A stretch of DNA of 24,029 bases from an uncultured Eubacteriales bacterium (GTDB lineage: Bacteria; Bacillota; Clostridia; Oscillospirales; Acutalibacteraceae). The position numbers and the translations under genes are program-made. Of this stretch, positions 23,369 to 24,029 are shown piece after piece (the first letter of the stretch is position 1; each line of letters opens with the position of its first letter). Below the pieces are notes generated by a model. That model made no database searches, was not told the origin of the DNA, and worked only from the letters and a program-made list of their open reading frames with translations. Location of the stretch: NCBI GenBank assembly GCA_905198155.1, contig CAJKBQ010000037.1, positions 1-24,029 on the forward strand. The letters run 5' to 3'.

Positions 23369-23397
23369 ATTATAGCATAAAACAATATAAAAGTCCA
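23369..23397 (-). promoter_or_regulatory. Probable promoter for the frameshifted small gene
   Basis: Minus strand -35 TGGACT (23392-23397), 17-bp spacer and consensus -10 TATAAT (23369-23374). It overlaps the tail of the tRNA terminator hairpin. Confidence 0.55.
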
Positions 23398-23423
23398 CCA
23401 ATTTCGATCAAATTACAGTGGAC
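23387..23423 (-). terminator. Terminator following the tRNA-Ser 3' end
   Basis: Minus strand stem GTCCAC / GTGGAC (arms 23418-23423 and 23393-23398), with an inner AATTT / AAATT pairing, followed by TTTTAT. It begins six bases beyond the tRNA discriminator position, as expected for the original tRNA transcription unit. Confidence 0.75.
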
Positions 23424-23428
23424 ATCTG

Positions 23429-23483
23429 TGAAGACGGTAGGATTCGAACCCACGAGCCATTGCGGATCAACTGATTTCGAGTC
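23429..23483 (-). other. 3' fragment of tRNA-Ser(CGA); probable att site of an integrated element
   Basis: On the minus strand this reads as the 3' half of a class II tRNA: anticodon loop CTCGAAA (23481-23475, anticodon CGA), anticodon stem 3' strand TCAGT, a long variable arm, T arm GTGGG-TTCGAAT-CCTAC (23453-23437), acceptor 3' strand CGTCTTC (23436-23430) and discriminator A (23429). No CCA is encoded. The 5' half (acceptor GAAGACG, D arm) is absent: the sequence departs from tRNA at about 23484, inside the anticodon stem. Such truncation at the anticodon loop is the signature of tyrosine-recombinase integration into a tRNA gene. The restored tRNA should lie at the far end of the element, right of the window. 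Confidence 0.78.
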
Positions 23484-23486
23484 TCG

Positions 23487-23553
23487 GACTCGCACTTACA
23501 TAATCGCCGATGCAATGACGCATCGTGATTTGAAGTGCGGGTCTTTTTGTTTT
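23487..23553 (+). terminator. Stem-loop with U-tract at the element end (terminator or attenuator)
   Basis: GACTCGCACTT (23487-23497) pairs with AAGTGCGGGTC (23533-23543) with one G-U pair. An inner CGATGC / GCATCG hairpin (23508-23513, 23520-23525) lies inside, and TTTTTGTTTT follows. It ends 32 bases before the excisionase-like start codon. It could stop transcripts entering the element or act as an attenuator for the genes behind it. Confidence 0.65.
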
Positions 23554-23585
23554 GATCCGCCGAAAACAATTTGGAGGGTTAAAAA

Positions 23586-23795
23586 ATGAAAACACCGATC
23601 TACAAAAGCTATGAAGACCTGCCGCTGTACTTAAACGCCGAAACAATTTCAAAAGCACTCGGCATCGCTATCTCTTCGGCATACGAGTTGATGCAGGAAA
23701 AAGATTTTCCGACATTCAAGGTAGGCAGCCGCAAGCTCGTTGAAAAAGAAAAGTTCCGCAGGTGGGTGGACGAACACTCCGGAGGCGGTAAATGA
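23586..23795 (+). CDS. Excisionase-family helix-turn-helix DNA-binding protein
   Basis: Small DNA-binding protein of 69 residues with the MerR-like HTH of the excisionase (HTH_17) family: YLNAETISKALGIAISSAYE (about 16-35), then FPTFKVGSRKLVEKEKFRRW (about 43-62). Proteins of this type direct excision or control early genes of integrative elements. The start has TTGGAGGG 7 bases upstream. The stop overlaps the next start (ATGA), so both are translationally coupled. Its location next to the att site fits an Xis or control role; binding sites cannot be assigned. Confidence 0.85.
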   Translation: MKTPIYKSYEDLPLYLNAETISKALGIAISSAYELMQEKDFPTFKVGSRKLVEKEKFRRWVDEHSGGGK

Positions 23796-24029
23796 AATAC
23801 ATCCGCTATCCGAAAAGGGACGCGCTGACTAACTATTTTCCTGTGCCGAACGAAATATTTTGTTTGGGATTGAGCAGCAGTGAGATTTCTGTCTATGCAT
23901 ATCTGCTCCGATGCGAAAACCGAAAAACTTTTCAGTGCCACCCGAGTTACAAAACGATTGGTAACGCTGTCGGTATGAGCAAAAACACCGTCAAGAAATA
24001 TGTGGACAGCCTGATTGAAAAGCGATTGA
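23792..24029 (+). CDS. Helix-turn-helix replication-initiator-like protein (partial)
   Basis: N-terminal 79 residues of a longer protein that runs off the right edge. It starts MKYIRYPKRDALTNYFPVPN and contains a winged-helix region (GLSSSEISVYAYLLR, then HPSYKTIGNAVGMSKNTVKK and YVDSLIEKR), as found in replisome-organiser or RepA-like N-terminal domains of Clostridia mobile elements. GGAGG lies 6 bases before the ATG, inside the preceding gene, with a 4-base ATGA overlap. It may start replication of the excised circle, or be a regulator with the same HTH type. Confidence 0.75.
   Translation, partial: MKYIRYPKRDALTNYFPVPNEIFCLGLSSSEISVYAYLLRCENRKTFQCHPSYKTIGNAVGMSKNTVKKYVDSLIEKRL

Larger units (their letters stand above)
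23484..24029 (+). mobile_element. End of an integrative element (ICE/IME), continuing beyond the window
   Basis: Begins at the tRNA-Ser fragment and carries an excisionase-like gene followed by a replication-initiator-like gene. This arrangement is common at the ends of conjugative or mobilizable elements in Clostridia. Base composition is lower in GC than the chromosomal genes on the left. The integrase, relaxase and second att site are not in the window, so class and size are unknown. Confidence 0.7.

Noticed and set aside
23429..23560. A complete tRNA gene at the right-hand junction
   Set aside because: The 3' half is clear but no acceptor 5' strand (GAAGACG) or D arm is found upstream on the minus strand within the element sequence.
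1..24029. CRISPR arrays, insertion sequences or rRNA genes
   Set aside because: No regularly spaced repeats, no transposase-like coding sequence and no rRNA-like stretches were seen.

Overview
The window looks like chromosome from a GC-rich member of the Clostridia (Bacillota). This is inferred from strong AAGGAGG-type ribosome sites, consensus sigma-A promoters with 16-17 bp spacers, an NfnAB-type electron-bifurcating transhydrogenase, and the mix of MATE, ABC, MarR and XRE genes. No genus can be named from sequence alone. The last ~1.1 kb is visibly more AT-rich and ends inside an integrated mobile element.

Layout. (1) 1-3811, minus strand: an AraC-type regulator, a YitT-family membrane protein and a UvrD/PcrA-like helicase lie head to tail from one promoter; the helicase runs off the left edge. 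(2) 3819-6239, minus: nfnA-nfnB with its own promoter and a strong terminator. (3) 6276-8931: a divergent locus. A 40-residue membrane microprotein is read leftward; an XRE repressor, an ImmA/IrrE-type metalloprotease and a MATE exporter are read rightward. The two promoters face each other in an exactly symmetric arrangement, with both -35 boxes inside an 11-bp inverted repeat. (4) 8944-12645, plus: a heterodimeric ABC exporter pair. (5) 12663-15701, plus: a perfect-consensus promoter followed by an SCP2-like protein, a class III aminotransferase, a Nudix hydrolase and a variant peptide deformylase, closed by a bidirectional terminator. (6) 15717-19640, minus: marR plus a second heterodimeric ABC exporter pair, with tandem MarR-type operators at the transcription start. 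(7) 19650-22874, minus: a UvrA-like protein lacking the UvrB-binding insert and a Vat/CatB-type acetyltransferase, which look like a drug-resistance pair. (8) 23022-23260, minus: a small gene broken by a frameshift. (9) 23429-24029: a 3' fragment of a tRNA-Ser(CGA) gene, a nested hairpin, an excisionase-like gene and a replication-initiator-like gene, marking one end of an integrative element that continues to the right.

Taken together, the middle of the window is a cluster of export and xenobiotic-defence modules (MATE, two ABC heterodimers, UvrA-like plus acetyltransferase), each with its own control logic. The most interesting parts are the symmetric XRE/ImmA/microprotein switch placed in front of the MATE pump, and the structured junction of the tRNA-integrated element.
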